64,000 nt of DNA from Deltaproteobacteria bacterium GWA2_38_16 (GTDB taxonomy: Bacteria; Bdellovibrionota; JACOXK01; 2-02-FULL-40-11): the NCBI GenBank assembly GCA_001797335.1, contig MGPE01000002.1:200538-264537 (forward strand), written 5' to 3'. This document shows positions 34,009 through 42,969 of this stretch, one piece after another. Position 1 is the stretch's first letter, and every line of letters starts with the position of its first letter. Under the pieces are notes generated by a model. That model did not search any database. It worked only from the letters and a program-made list of their open reading frames with translations, and had not been told where the DNA came from. A program made the position numbers and the translations under genes.

Positions 34009-34376
34009 ATTTTCTCTAGCGTCTCCAATAAACGGGCCGCTTCAAAGGGTTTGGTCAAATAATCATCCGCACCAGATTCAACCCCCCAAAAACGGTCACT
34101 TTCCTGAGCTTTGGCGGTAAGCATCACAATGGGAATGGTTTTATATTTAGGATCTTTTTTAAGTTCTCGACACACTTGGTATCCATTAAGTCCTGGCATC
34201 ATGACATCCAATAAAATTAAATCCGGCTTTTCTTTTTTGGCCTTTTCAAGACCATCAATACCATTATAGGCTTCACTCACCTGATATCCCTTGGATTCTA
34301 ACAAAACTCGGATGACATCGACTAAATCCTTCTCATCATCTACCAAAAGAATTCTTTTTGGTTTTTCTTTATTCAT
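33987..34376 (-). CDS. Single-domain response regulator upstream of mgtE
   Basis: 129-residue CheY-like receiver: acidic pair in LVDDEKDL, phospho-acceptor Asp57 in LLDVMMPGLNG, Thr in VMLTAKA and Lys in LTKPFEA. There is no output domain. It overlaps the hybrid kinase gene by eight bases and mgtE by 22. Phosphoryl groups most likely come from the upstream kinase, whose own receiver lacks the acceptor Asp. Its target is unknown. Confidence 0.92.
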   Translation of the reverse strand: MNKEKPKRILLVDDEKDLVDVIRVLLESKGYQVSEAYNGIDGLEKAKKEKPDLILLDVMMPGLNGYQVCRELKKDPKYKTIPIVMLTAKAQESDRFWGVESGADDYLTKPFEAARLLETLEKIWKTESS

Positions 34377-35811
34377 GGTCGCTCACCTCTCTAACTTGTC
34401 GTTGAACGAGTGTTTGAACTTGTTTTTTTAAGATAGATAATAATTCTTTTTCCCAATTTTTTTTGTAAACAACAGGCATTTCTTTTAATTTTTCTCGTTT
34501 CCCTTGATCTATTTTTTCAATTTTTTGATCACTTAAAAAGATAAAGGGCAAATCTTTTAAAACAGGTACTTCTTTTAACCGATTCATGCATTCTATTCCA
34601 CTTAAATCTGACAATTCCATATTTAAAATAACCAAATTTGGTTTTGCTTCCTGACATTCTTCAATCCCTCGGAAAGCCGAGTGACACTGCTTCATCTTAT
34701 ATCCTTCCTCTTCTAAATAATGAGATAATTTTTCACTAAATTCCATATCTTCATCCACCAAAACCACAATGGGAATTGCCGTTGCCGGCAATGTAAATTG
34801 AAAGGTAGCACCTTTTCCCAATTCACTGGTTGCCAAAATCTTTCCTCCTTGTGCTTCCACTAAACTTTTAGCAATGCTCAATCCCAGCCCGGTTCCTTTC
34901 ATATGATGCTGGGCATCCGTAATGCGCACAAATCGCTTAAAAAGAAGGTCCATTTTTTCAGCTGCAATCCCACATCCGGTATCGCTCACCGAAATTTCTA
35001 AAAAACCATCCACTAATTTCGACGACAATGTAATCTTTCCGCCTTTAGGAGTGGCCTTAAACGCATTATTAATTAAATTTGCCATCACCTGTTCTGTCTT
35101 TAATTCATCCGCATAGATGCAATGACTACGATCGCACTGAAAAGAAATCTCGACTCCTGATTCTTTTGAAAGATGATCAAAATGATGAAGCATCGTTCTA
35201 AAAAGTCTATACACAGATATTTTTTCAAGATGATAATGCATAATACCCGCTTCAATTTTAGAAATATCCAAAAGGTCATTGGCAATAGCAATCATCTGGT
35301 CAATATGCCGAGACATGATGTGAAGGATTTCAGAACGTTTTTTAACACTGAGTTTTGTATTCTCTAATACCCCCAACGTACTTTTAAGTACGCTCAAAGG
35401 ATTTCTAATTTCATGAGACACCATCGAAACAAAATCACTTTTTAACTGATTACTTTTATGAAGCGTTTCAATGGCTAATTTTAAGTCAGCCGTTTTTTCT
35501 GAAACCGTTTTTTGAATTATCGTTACATCTTTAATAACCATAAAAAGATGCTGATGGTGTTCTAGCTCAATTAACTCTAGATGAAGCACCAAGGATCTTT
35601 TTTCCTGGTCATTTATTTCAATAACCTGTTGTTTTCTTTCTTGAATGGCCTTTTGCAATGCTTTTTTCACTTCTTCTTGAAGAAGAAGTGCTTTGGGCTC
35701 TTTTAAAAGTTCCAGGGCTTGCTTATTCACTTCTTCAATAGAAAGATCCGATGGATTTAAAATCATCATCGCATCTAAAGAATTTTGAAAAATGACACGA
35801 TACTTTTCCAT
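34369..35811 (-). CDS. Hybrid sensor histidine kinase with an inactive receiver
   Basis: 480 residues, apparently cytosolic. A PAS-like domain (1-105) is followed by HisKA with His133 (MVSHEIRNPLSVL), a HATPase_c domain with N-box NLINNAFKA (245-253), DTGCGI (277-282) and GTGLGLSIAK (306-315), and then a receiver domain (about 347-470). The receiver has the acidic pocket VDEDM but Asn397 in VILNMELSDL, where the phospho-acceptor Asp should be. The kinase core is complete, so signal should pass to the separate regulator encoded next, while the fused receiver probably acts as a regulatory module. The signal is unknown; magnesium or energy state is a guess from mgtE. Confidence 0.9.
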   Translation of the reverse strand: MEKYRVIFQNSLDAMMILNPSDLSIEEVNKQALELLKEPKALLLQEEVKKALQKAIQERKQQVIEINDQEKRSLVLHLELIELEHHQHLFMVIKDVTIIQKTVSEKTADLKLAIETLHKSNQLKSDFVSMVSHEIRNPLSVLKSTLGVLENTKLSVKKRSEILHIMSRHIDQMIAIANDLLDISKIEAGIMHYHLEKISVYRLFRTMLHHFDHLSKESGVEISFQCDRSHCIYADELKTEQVMANLINNAFKATPKGGKITLSSKLVDGFLEISVSDTGCGIAAEKMDLLFKRFVRITDAQHHMKGTGLGLSIAKSLVEAQGGKILATSELGKGATFQFTLPATAIPIVVLVDEDMEFSEKLSHYLEEEGYKMKQCHSAFRGIEECQEAKPNLVILNMELSDLSGIECMNRLKEVPVLKDLPFIFLSDQKIEKIDQGKREKLKEMPVVYKKNWEKELLSILKKQVQTLVQRQVREVSDHE

Positions 35812-35847
35812 GTCTAACTTATCGGAATCTTTAAGAAAAAAGTTTAA

Positions 35848-36606
35848 TTAGTGTTTCTTTACAACTACTAAGCTTACCCCTGTGGCAATAGCCCCCCACA
35901 ACACAATGACGATCAGAGATAGGCCCAAAGAAGGCATATCGGATACTCCGGGATTCCCCAAATAAAGTAAATGCCTCACGGCTGCCAAACCATAGGTTAA
36001 AGGATTTATGGCCATCACCCCTTTTAAGATCCAGGGAAGCCCTGAAGAAGGGAAAAAAGCACCTGATAAAAACCACAATGGTAAAAGCACAAGCATCATC
36101 ATGGCATGAAACCCTTGAATGGAATCCATTCTCCAGGCCAAGCAAAATCCAAATGCTGTAAGACTTAAAGCAATTAAAAATAAACACTTTAAAGACCACA
36201 CAAATGTCCAAAACGTTAAAGGGATGTGAAGTAAAGGAGCCAAAAGCAAAAAAAGAAGAGCCTGAAGAGTTGCAATCGTAGCTCCCCCTAAAATCTTGCC
36301 TAATACTAAACTCAATCTAGGCGTAGGAGAAACCAAAACGGCTTGTAAAAACCCTTCCTTTCGATCTTCAATAATTGAAAAAGAAGAAAAAATAGCCGTA
36401 AATAAAACAATCATGGTTAAAACACCGGGGAAAAAATATTCTAAATACCCCATATTTCCCATCTTAAAAGAAGCGCTGAAACTCGTTCCAAAGAGAAGCC
36501 AAAAAATAAGGGGTTGCCCTAACGCTCCAAAAACGCGGTTTTTTTGCCTTATAAATCGAACGATTTCTCTTAACCAAAGCGTGTAGAGAGGAAGTAAAAA
36601 TGTCAT
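35848..36606 (-). CDS. ABC-2 type exporter, permease (second system)
   Basis: 252-residue polytopic protein of the DrrB/NodJ class with about six helices. The conserved DRKEGFLQAVLVSPTPRLSLVLGK loop is present, with LPLWFLSGAFFPSSGLPWIL near the C-terminus. Its start overlaps the ATPase stop by four bases. Together they would export a lipid-like, drug or polysaccharide substrate; no clue to the substrate is present. Confidence 0.9.
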   Translation of the reverse strand: MTFLLPLYTLWLREIVRFIRQKNRVFGALGQPLIFWLLFGTSFSASFKMGNMGYLEYFFPGVLTMIVLFTAIFSSFSIIEDRKEGFLQAVLVSPTPRLSLVLGKILGGATIATLQALLFLLLAPLLHIPLTFWTFVWSLKCLFLIALSLTAFGFCLAWRMDSIQGFHAMMMLVLLPLWFLSGAFFPSSGLPWILKGVMAINPLTYGLAAVRHLLYLGNPGVSDMPSLGLSLIVIVLWGAIATGVSLVVVKKH

Positions 36607-37535
36607 CGATTCTCCTCTAAAAAAGTGTGGCCTGTTTTATGCACAAACACATTTTCTAAGCTGGGCTTTGAAAGCGTTGCAGCATCAATGAGCTCTGGAA
36701 AGCTTTTCATCACCTTCATTAAAAACTCTGATGCATTTTCTTTTTCAATCCTTAATTCTTGATCCATTCTTAAAACAGTCACCTGAAATTCTTTTTCTAA
36801 AGAAGCTTTTAAAATATCACATTGAGTACTTTTTAAAATGATCACCTCTCCCCCAATTTCTTTTTTAAGGTGATTTGGCGTATCAAAAGCAATGAGTTTT
36901 CCTTGATCTAAAATTCCAACCACATCACACCGCTCGGCTTCTTCAATAAGATGTGTGGTCACTAAACAAGTTACCCCTTTTTCTTCCTTTAATTGTTTTA
37001 AATAAGCCCAAATATCAATACGAGCGGCAGGGTCTAGACCTGTCGTTGGTTCATCTAACAGTAAAATTTGGGGATGATGCAAGAGCCCCTTGGCAATTTC
37101 TACTCTACGCTGAAGCCCACCCGATAATTTTTCAACGAGCTCATGCTCTCGATCTTTTAGTTTCACGGCTCCTAAGACTTCTTCTATTCTTTGGGTGAGA
37201 TTTTCTCCCCACAAACCATAGAGATGTCCTTGGTGAATCAAATTTTCTTTAACGGTTAATTTTTTATCAAGACTGGGGTGTTGAAACACAACCCCCAGAA
37301 GTTTTCTAACCTCATTACTCTCTTTTAAACAATCCCATCCGCCCACCGTAATCTCTCCTCCCCCATTGGGAGTAAGAAAGGTAGATAAAATCCGAAAAAG
37401 GGTTGTTTTCCCTCCCCCATTGGGTCCCAAAAAACCCACCATTTTAGCTTCTTCTACCTGGAAAGAGACATTCGATAAGGCTTTTCGTTCACCATAAACA
37501 TGACTTAAATTTTGAACTTTCAAAAGAGCTGACAT
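36603..37535 (-). CDS. ABC-2 type exporter, ATP-binding protein (second system)
   Basis: 310-residue ATPase: Walker A GPNGGGKTT, Q-loop VFQHPSLD, signature LSGGLQRRVEIAKGLL, Walker B ILLLDEPTTGLD and switch LVTTHLIEEA. A C-terminal extension of about 90 residues (after residue 220), as in DrrA/CcmA-like ATPases, may bind the permease. Four-base overlap with the permease gene. It is divergent from the ferredoxin-reductase-like gene, with only 32 bases between the two starts, so both promoters must share a very short region. Confidence 0.92.
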   Translation of the reverse strand: MSALLKVQNLSHVYGERKALSNVSFQVEEAKMVGFLGPNGGGKTTLFRILSTFLTPNGGGEITVGGWDCLKESNEVRKLLGVVFQHPSLDKKLTVKENLIHQGHLYGLWGENLTQRIEEVLGAVKLKDREHELVEKLSGGLQRRVEIAKGLLHHPQILLLDEPTTGLDPAARIDIWAYLKQLKEEKGVTCLVTTHLIEEAERCDVVGILDQGKLIAFDTPNHLKKEIGGEVIILKSTQCDILKASLEKEFQVTVLRMDQELRIEKENASEFLMKVMKSFPELIDAATLSKPSLENVFVHKTGHTFLEENR

Positions 37536-37567
37536 TGTTTTCTTTCTTTGGTAAAGTCAGTTATTCT

Positions 37568-38290
37568 ATGCCCCAAGCTCTAATTGTAAAGAAAAAAATT
37601 ATAACTAATACCTTAGTCATCATGTGGCTAAAACCCGATGAACCTTTTACATTTAAACCCGGCCAATATTGTACCGTAGGTATTCAAGGCCTTGAACGCC
37701 CTTATTCCATTGCCTCAGCTCCCCCTCCCTATGAAGAGCTAATTGAATTTTTTTTAGAAGTCGTCCCTCAAGAACAACGAACCGAAAAATCTCTTTCACC
37801 GAAACTCTATGATCTACCCCAAGGAGAAACCGTCACCCTTCGCCCCACAGCTAAAGGCCATTTTTTACTCGAAGAAAATTATCCCACTCAGGTTATGGTT
37901 TCTACGACAACCTGCATTACTCCCTATGTCAGTATGCTTCGCGCTTATCTTCATGGATATTATAAAACCACTTTTTCAAAACCTATTTATGTTTTTCATG
38001 GGGCAAGCTACCAAACCGAATTTGGGTATTTTGAAGAATTAAAAACCATGGAAAAAACAGGGAAAGTCATCTATATCCCCACGATTAGTCGCCCTACAGA
38101 AACGCCGAATCAGTCATGGAAAGGGCAAACAGGTCGGGTGAATAATATTCTCTTAGAATCTTTCAAAAAATTTAATATCTCTCCTTCAGAAAGCCTCGTG
38201 TATTTATGCGGAAATAAAAAAATGATTGAAGCTGCCAAAGCCACCCTCACCCAAGCAGGCTACAAGACTAAGCAGGAAGTTTTTTTCTAA
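37568..38290 (+). CDS. Ferredoxin-NADP reductase-like flavoprotein with altered NAD motif
   Basis: 240 residues of the FNR/FAD-binding superfamily. The FAD motif RPYSIASAP is intact (about residues 47-55), and the C-terminal YLCGNKKMIEAAK resembles the family YxCGxxxM block. The usual pyrophosphate-binding GTGxxP motif is replaced by STTTCITPYVSML, so nicotinamide binding may be weakened or changed. The frame opens further upstream, but ATG 37568 avoids overlap with the divergent ABC start. Its last 23 bases overlap the convergent terC gene. Confidence 0.8.
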   Translation: MPQALIVKKKIITNTLVIMWLKPDEPFTFKPGQYCTVGIQGLERPYSIASAPPPYEELIEFFLEVVPQEQRTEKSLSPKLYDLPQGETVTLRPTAKGHFLLEENYPTQVMVSTTTCITPYVSMLRAYLHGYYKTTFSKPIYVFHGASYQTEFGYFEELKTMEKTGKVIYIPTISRPTETPNQSWKGQTGRVNNILLESFKKFNISPSESLVYLCGNKKMIEAAKATLTQAGYKTKQEVFF

Positions 38291-39185
38291 AAATAGATGC
38301 TAAAATAGATACCCCCAGCACGGCCACAATGATACCCAACGAAATACTAATGGGGATAGGCACCAAAGATTCAATAAGCATTTTGATTCCGATAAAAATT
38401 AGGATTACAGATAAGCCATATTTTAAATAATGAAAAAGTCCCATCATCCCTGCTAATGCAAAATATAAGGATCTTAACCCCAAGACAGCAAATAAATTAG
38501 AGCTGTAGACAATAAAAGGGTCTTTTGAAATAGCCAACACCGCTGGAATAGAATCAATGGCAAATAAAACATCTGTCAGCTCAATGGTTAAAAGAACAAT
38601 AAAAAGAGGAGTTGCCCATACTCTTCCGTTTTCTTTGACAAAGAATTTTCCTTGATCATAAGAGGCCTTGACTGGAAAAAATTTTCTAAATAACCGAATC
38701 ACGGGATTTTTTTCGGGTTTAATTTCTTTTTCTCCCCCAAAAGACATTTTAATTCCCGTTAAAATTAAAAATGCTCCAAAAATATAAATAATCCAGTGTA
38801 GCTTTTGAATCAGCACAACCCCAGAAACAATAAATACCGCTCGAAGGATAATGACCCCTAAAATCCCCCAAAAAAGAACGGAATATTGAAACAGTGCAGG
38901 AACTCTAAAGTAGGTAAAAATCTGAAGAAACACAAATAGGTTATCTACACTTAAAGATTCTTCTAATAAATACCCTGCAAAAAATTGAAGAGCCAACTCT
39001 TTCCCTTTCCATACATACACTCCGACATTAAACAAAAGAGCCAGGCTCACCCAAAATGCACACCAAAGCAGTGCTTCTCGAACCTTCACTTCATGTTGCT
39101 TACGATGAAAAACGCCTAAATCTAAAATCAGCATCCCTAAAATAAAGAGGTTAAAGGCTATCCAAAGAAAAATTTGATGAGACAT
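38268..39185 (-). CDS. TerC-family integral membrane protein
   Basis: 305 residues, about eight or nine membrane helices. It has the family signatures LLEESLSVDNLFVF and LTIELTDVLFAIDSIPAV, whose buried acidic residues suggest a metal path. TerC/Alx-type proteins export Mn2+ and help load exported metalloenzymes. The window has several exported zinc metalloproteases, so metal homeostasis at the membrane fits, though the link is an inference. Divergent from the tyrosine phenol-lyase gene. Confidence 0.93.
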   Translation of the reverse strand: MSHQIFLWIAFNLFILGMLILDLGVFHRKQHEVKVREALLWCAFWVSLALLFNVGVYVWKGKELALQFFAGYLLEESLSVDNLFVFLQIFTYFRVPALFQYSVLFWGILGVIILRAVFIVSGVVLIQKLHWIIYIFGAFLILTGIKMSFGGEKEIKPEKNPVIRLFRKFFPVKASYDQGKFFVKENGRVWATPLFIVLLTIELTDVLFAIDSIPAVLAISKDPFIVYSSNLFAVLGLRSLYFALAGMMGLFHYLKYGLSVILIFIGIKMLIESLVPIPISISLGIIVAVLGVSILASIFRKKLPA

Positions 39186-39248
39186 ACCTTTTTATATAAT
39201 AGCCAGGTATGCCTTGATCTTTCAATTCATTTTTGTTAGGACGAACGT

Positions 39249-40619
39249 ATGTTTCCTCCGCCCTATAAGATTAAAGCGGTTGAACCCATTGAATGTCCTT
39301 CCCAGGAAGAACGCCAAGACATTTTAAAGTCGGCTCATTATAATACTTTTTTACTCCCTTCTTCTAAAGTCTATTTGGATTTTTTAACAGATAGTGGCAC
39401 AACAGCCATGAGCGATTTTCAATGGGCAGGCCTTATGATGGGAGATGAAGCCTATGCCGGAAGTTTGAATTTTGAACATTTGGAACAATGTATCCGCGAT
39501 ATTTTTGGATATCGTTATATAGTTCCCACGCATCAAGGCCGAGGGGCAGAACATATTCTCTCCCAACTCACTATTCGAAAAGGAGATATTGTCCCTGGAA
39601 ACATGTATTTTACAACCACCAAGATTCATCAAGAATTGGCCGGTGGAGAATTTTCCGATATTATTATTGATGAAGCACACGATCCCTCTTCTGAACATCC
39701 CTTTAAAGGAAATGTGGATTTTAAAAAATGTGAAGCCCTCATTAAAAAACATACTCCCCAAAAAATTTCTTATATTAGCCACGAAGCCTGCGTTAATATG
39801 GCAGGAGGACAACCTTTCTCTCTAGAAAACCTCCGAGAGCTTCGAGAACTCACAAACCACTATAAAATTAAAATTTATTTGGATGCTACGCGCATTGTTG
39901 AAAATGCGCACTTTATTAAAGTTCGCGAAAAAGGATATGAAAAATATCCCCTAGTCTCAATTATTCGAGAAATATGCTCTCTCACCGATGGCTGTACGAT
40001 GAGTGCTAAAAAAGATGGGTTAGTCAATATCGGCGGTTTTTTGGCTATGAATGATGAGGAACTTTTCACTCAAGCTAAAGCCATGGTCGTAATTTATGAA
40101 GGGCTACATACGTATGGAGGATTGGCAGGAAGAGATTTAGAAGCCATGGCCCGAGGACTTTATGAAGCCGCCACGGATGAGCGAATTGTCGCACATCGCA
40201 TTCAACAAGTACAAGAATTTGGAAAAAGTCTTTTAAAAGCAGACATCCCTATTGTAAAGCCCATTGGAGGACATGGCGTATTTTTAGATGCCAAACGATT
40301 TTTGCCTCATCTTTCTCAAGATATGTTTCCGGCACAAACATTAACAGCAGAAATTTATTTGGAATGTGCAGTTCGTGCCATGGAACGAGGCATTGTTTCT
40401 GCTGGAAGAAATCCAAAGACCGGAGAAAATTATCATCCCAGTCTTGAACTGGTACGGCTCACCATCCCTCGTCGTGTCTATACTCAAGAACATCTGGAAT
40501 ATGCCGCACAAGGGATTGGACAGGTTTTCCAAAGAAGAAATAAAATCAGAGGCTTAAAAATGACCTTTGAGCCAAAGCAACTACGCTTTTTCCAAGCCCA
40601 CTTTGAACCTCTCCGATAA
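39249..40619 (+). CDS. tpl: Tyrosine phenol-lyase
   Basis: PLP enzyme cleaving L-tyrosine to phenol, pyruvate and ammonia; 456 residues like the Citrobacter enzyme. The PLP-lysine is Lys255 in TMSAKKDGLVNIGG. Residues that separate TPL from tryptophanase are TPL-like: MERGIVSAGRNPKTG has Arg381 and FEPKQLRFF has Phe448, at the same numbers as in the Citrobacter enzyme. TFTT-type TTTKIHQE and PTHQGRGAE are common to both families. It is monocistronic and divergent from terC. With tryptophanase at 47423 it gives pyruvate and ammonium from aromatic amino acids. Confidence 0.93.
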   Translation: MFPPPYKIKAVEPIECPSQEERQDILKSAHYNTFLLPSSKVYLDFLTDSGTTAMSDFQWAGLMMGDEAYAGSLNFEHLEQCIRDIFGYRYIVPTHQGRGAEHILSQLTIRKGDIVPGNMYFTTTKIHQELAGGEFSDIIIDEAHDPSSEHPFKGNVDFKKCEALIKKHTPQKISYISHEACVNMAGGQPFSLENLRELRELTNHYKIKIYLDATRIVENAHFIKVREKGYEKYPLVSIIREICSLTDGCTMSAKKDGLVNIGGFLAMNDEELFTQAKAMVVIYEGLHTYGGLAGRDLEAMARGLYEAATDERIVAHRIQQVQEFGKSLLKADIPIVKPIGGHGVFLDAKRFLPHLSQDMFPAQTLTAEIYLECAVRAMERGIVSAGRNPKTGENYHPSLELVRLTIPRRVYTQEHLEYAAQGIGQVFQRRNKIRGLKMTFEPKQLRFFQAHFEPLR

Positions 40620-40635
40620 TCAACTTATCTTTGTC

Positions 40636-42717
40636 TTATCTTCGCAATATCTTATTTAATGTATTTTCTTTTTTAGGTTTGTCTTGCTGCTTATCATCAG
40701 TTTGTGTAGGGACTTTGTTACTTGAATTGTTTTCTTCTGGAGTATCCTTTTTTACTTTTTCTGGCTCTGGCTCTTGCGCTTGATCTTTTGCTTGGCCCTC
40801 TAGGGAGGGCGTCTCTTCTTGTTGAGGTTTATTTTCTTCTGAAGGACGAATCCTAAAATCTTCTTGGCCTAAAACAGTGGATCTAAATTGAGGATCTTTA
40901 AACTCAGAAGCAGCATCAAGCCCTGTCCCCCCCTGCCACTCCCCTAACGTTTGATAATACGTATATACCATCCGAAACGTTCTTTGCCCTCTTCTGCTAA
41001 AAATTCTAAACATCGAATGATTACGATAATATTCCCGATGGCTCACCCGCCCCATAGGTCCTGCTGGGAAATAATAGATATTTTCATTAAATTGAGCTCT
41101 CACAGGAACTCCATTTTCTAAAGAAATCCCTCCCCACTTCCCTTCATTATAAACAATATTTCGGAGAAACTTTGTCCCTCCACCCTCTGAAATCCATAGC
41201 TCAAAATAACCATTGTTAAATAAAATATTCCCTGAAATTTCATTCATGGGCGAAGATTGTAGCGTAATACCATAGGCTTTATTGCGATAAAAAATATTAT
41301 CTTTAATCACATTGGCTTGCGCATACGAATATAGTTCCAGCGCCAAGGACGATTGCTGGATTGTATTTTCAGTAATTTGATTTTGAAATCCACCAAAAAC
41401 AGAAATACCTGCTCCCCAAACTCCTTTCACCGTACAGTGATGGATGGTGCAAAAACGACTTTGAGTTAGATTGATGCCCCGATAAGCCCCTGGATTAATG
41501 GTCAACCCCTCAATCGTCACATATTGAGCATGGCTGAGTAAAATGGCGTCTTTTCGATAAACTTCAAGTTGAGGTGTTTCTCCATTTTTTGCACGAATCA
41601 CTAAAAAATGCTCGGGACTTGTCACGGGGCTTAGATGAATCGGTTCAAAATACGTTTCGCTATCTTCAAATTCAATTTCCCAAGATTGATTTGTTTCTAC
41701 CAAATTTCTAGGCATCGCGGCTAATGCCTCTTGAATAGAAGAAAAATCTCCGTGTCGCTTTGCAATTGATTTTTTTATTTTTTGAATATTAAAGTTTAGT
41801 CCCAAAGACTCTATAACATCCTCTTCTTCGATACTTTCAAGGTCTTGCCCCTGAAGGTGCCACTGCGAAAGAGAAGAGATGTCTTCATTCCTTAGGCGAG
41901 CCAGCTTTGCATGGGAAAGACTTATTCTATTAAAATCAAAAACCGTTTGGGGTGGAACATTTGTTGCAATACGATAAACATATTCTCCTCGTTTTCCTCC
42001 ATCCACCACGTTATGAATAAATTGATTTCCTCCCCCTGTACGATCCTCTATAGAAAGGACGGTAGGATTATTAAAAAAAACATTGTTTTGTAAAAGAGTA
42101 GAGGGCGAATTAAATCCCAAGTAAACACCTGCGTAGAAAGTATGATAAATAAGATTATTATCTATCTGATTTTTAGGACTATCCACACTATAAATGCCCA
42201 CATGACAACTGTAAATTCGACTATTTAAAATAGAAGAGGATTGAACCCGATAAAAAGAAATACCTTGATATGCCGCCCCCGCAATCGTTGAGTTTTTGAT
42301 CGTCACATAAGAACTATTATCAACAATAACCCCATTCCCCCGTTCTCCCACAAATTTTAACCCATCCAATGTCACATAGGAGGCTCTTGAAATCTGGAAT
42401 GCAAATCCTCGTTGAGATTGAATTTTTGGAGTAATACCAGAGGCACTTCTTACAACAATCTGATGCCCTGCATCTGTTCTTTTGTTATAAATACGGGCCA
42501 CATCTTGTACATAAGGCCCCTCATCTTGAATTTCGATAATCCACGTTTCATTTTTCCACACTAAATCCTGTGGGATGGCTTCAAGCGCAGCTTTAAGAGA
42601 AGAAAAATCTCCCCCTGATTTTTTAACTGTTTTTAAAACAACGGTTTCAGAAAATGAAAACAGAGGAAGAAAAAATATAAGAGCAACGATCACCCCTACT
42701 GCACTTTTTATACGCAT
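40636..42717 (-). CDS. Exported right-handed beta-helix repeat protein
   Basis: 693 residues with a signal peptide (VIVALIFFLPLFSFSETV). It has two tandem parallel beta-helix halves, each opening with a matching block: KSGGDFSSLKAALEAIPQDL (about 34-53) and KRHGDFSSIQEALAAMPRNL (about 320-340). The coils include YVTLDGLKFV, YVTIKNSTIAG and YVTIEGLTINPGAYRGINL. The fold resembles pectate-lyase or alginate-epimerase-type helices (NosD-like), so polysaccharide binding or cleavage is likely, but no catalytic residues are identifiable. The C-terminal 80 residues are a Pro/Glu/Lys/Gln-rich linker ending KENTLNKILRR. The internal duplication suggests two binding surfaces. Confidence 0.82.
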   Translation of the reverse strand: MRIKSAVGVIVALIFFLPLFSFSETVVLKTVKKSGGDFSSLKAALEAIPQDLVWKNETWIIEIQDEGPYVQDVARIYNKRTDAGHQIVVRSASGITPKIQSQRGFAFQISRASYVTLDGLKFVGERGNGVIVDNSSYVTIKNSTIAGAAYQGISFYRVQSSSILNSRIYSCHVGIYSVDSPKNQIDNNLIYHTFYAGVYLGFNSPSTLLQNNVFFNNPTVLSIEDRTGGGNQFIHNVVDGGKRGEYVYRIATNVPPQTVFDFNRISLSHAKLARLRNEDISSLSQWHLQGQDLESIEEEDVIESLGLNFNIQKIKKSIAKRHGDFSSIQEALAAMPRNLVETNQSWEIEFEDSETYFEPIHLSPVTSPEHFLVIRAKNGETPQLEVYRKDAILLSHAQYVTIEGLTINPGAYRGINLTQSRFCTIHHCTVKGVWGAGISVFGGFQNQITENTIQQSSLALELYSYAQANVIKDNIFYRNKAYGITLQSSPMNEISGNILFNNGYFELWISEGGGTKFLRNIVYNEGKWGGISLENGVPVRAQFNENIYYFPAGPMGRVSHREYYRNHSMFRIFSRRGQRTFRMVYTYYQTLGEWQGGTGLDAASEFKDPQFRSTVLGQEDFRIRPSEENKPQQEETPSLEGQAKDQAQEPEPEKVKKDTPEENNSSNKVPTQTDDKQQDKPKKENTLNKILRR

Positions 42718-42879
42718 ACCTACGAATACTGTTTAGCAAATTACATGCCAAACCGTACGCTTAAAACACCGACGATATGAAAAACTTAAAACGATCCATC
42801 ACTGTCAATATTCTTCACAATTACACGTAATAATTACCCAGTAACAGAAAAAAACTCTCTACATAATGATTATTGAGGT

Positions 42880-42964
42880 TGGTGCTGGGGAGAGGAATTG
42901 AACCTCCATGGGTTTCCCCACAGGATCCTAAGTCCTGCGCGTCTGCCAGTTTCGCCACCCCAGC
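42880..42964 (-). tRNA. tRNA-Leu (UAG)
   Basis: On the minus strand the acceptor GCTGGGG (starting at 42964) pairs with CCCCAGC, followed by discriminator A and an encoded CCA (42882-42880). The anticodon arm is CAGGA-CTTAGGA-TCCTG, anticodon TAG. A long variable arm and the T-arm GGTTCAATTCC fit tRNA-Leu. Confidence 0.93.
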
Positions 42965-42969
42965 ATAAT

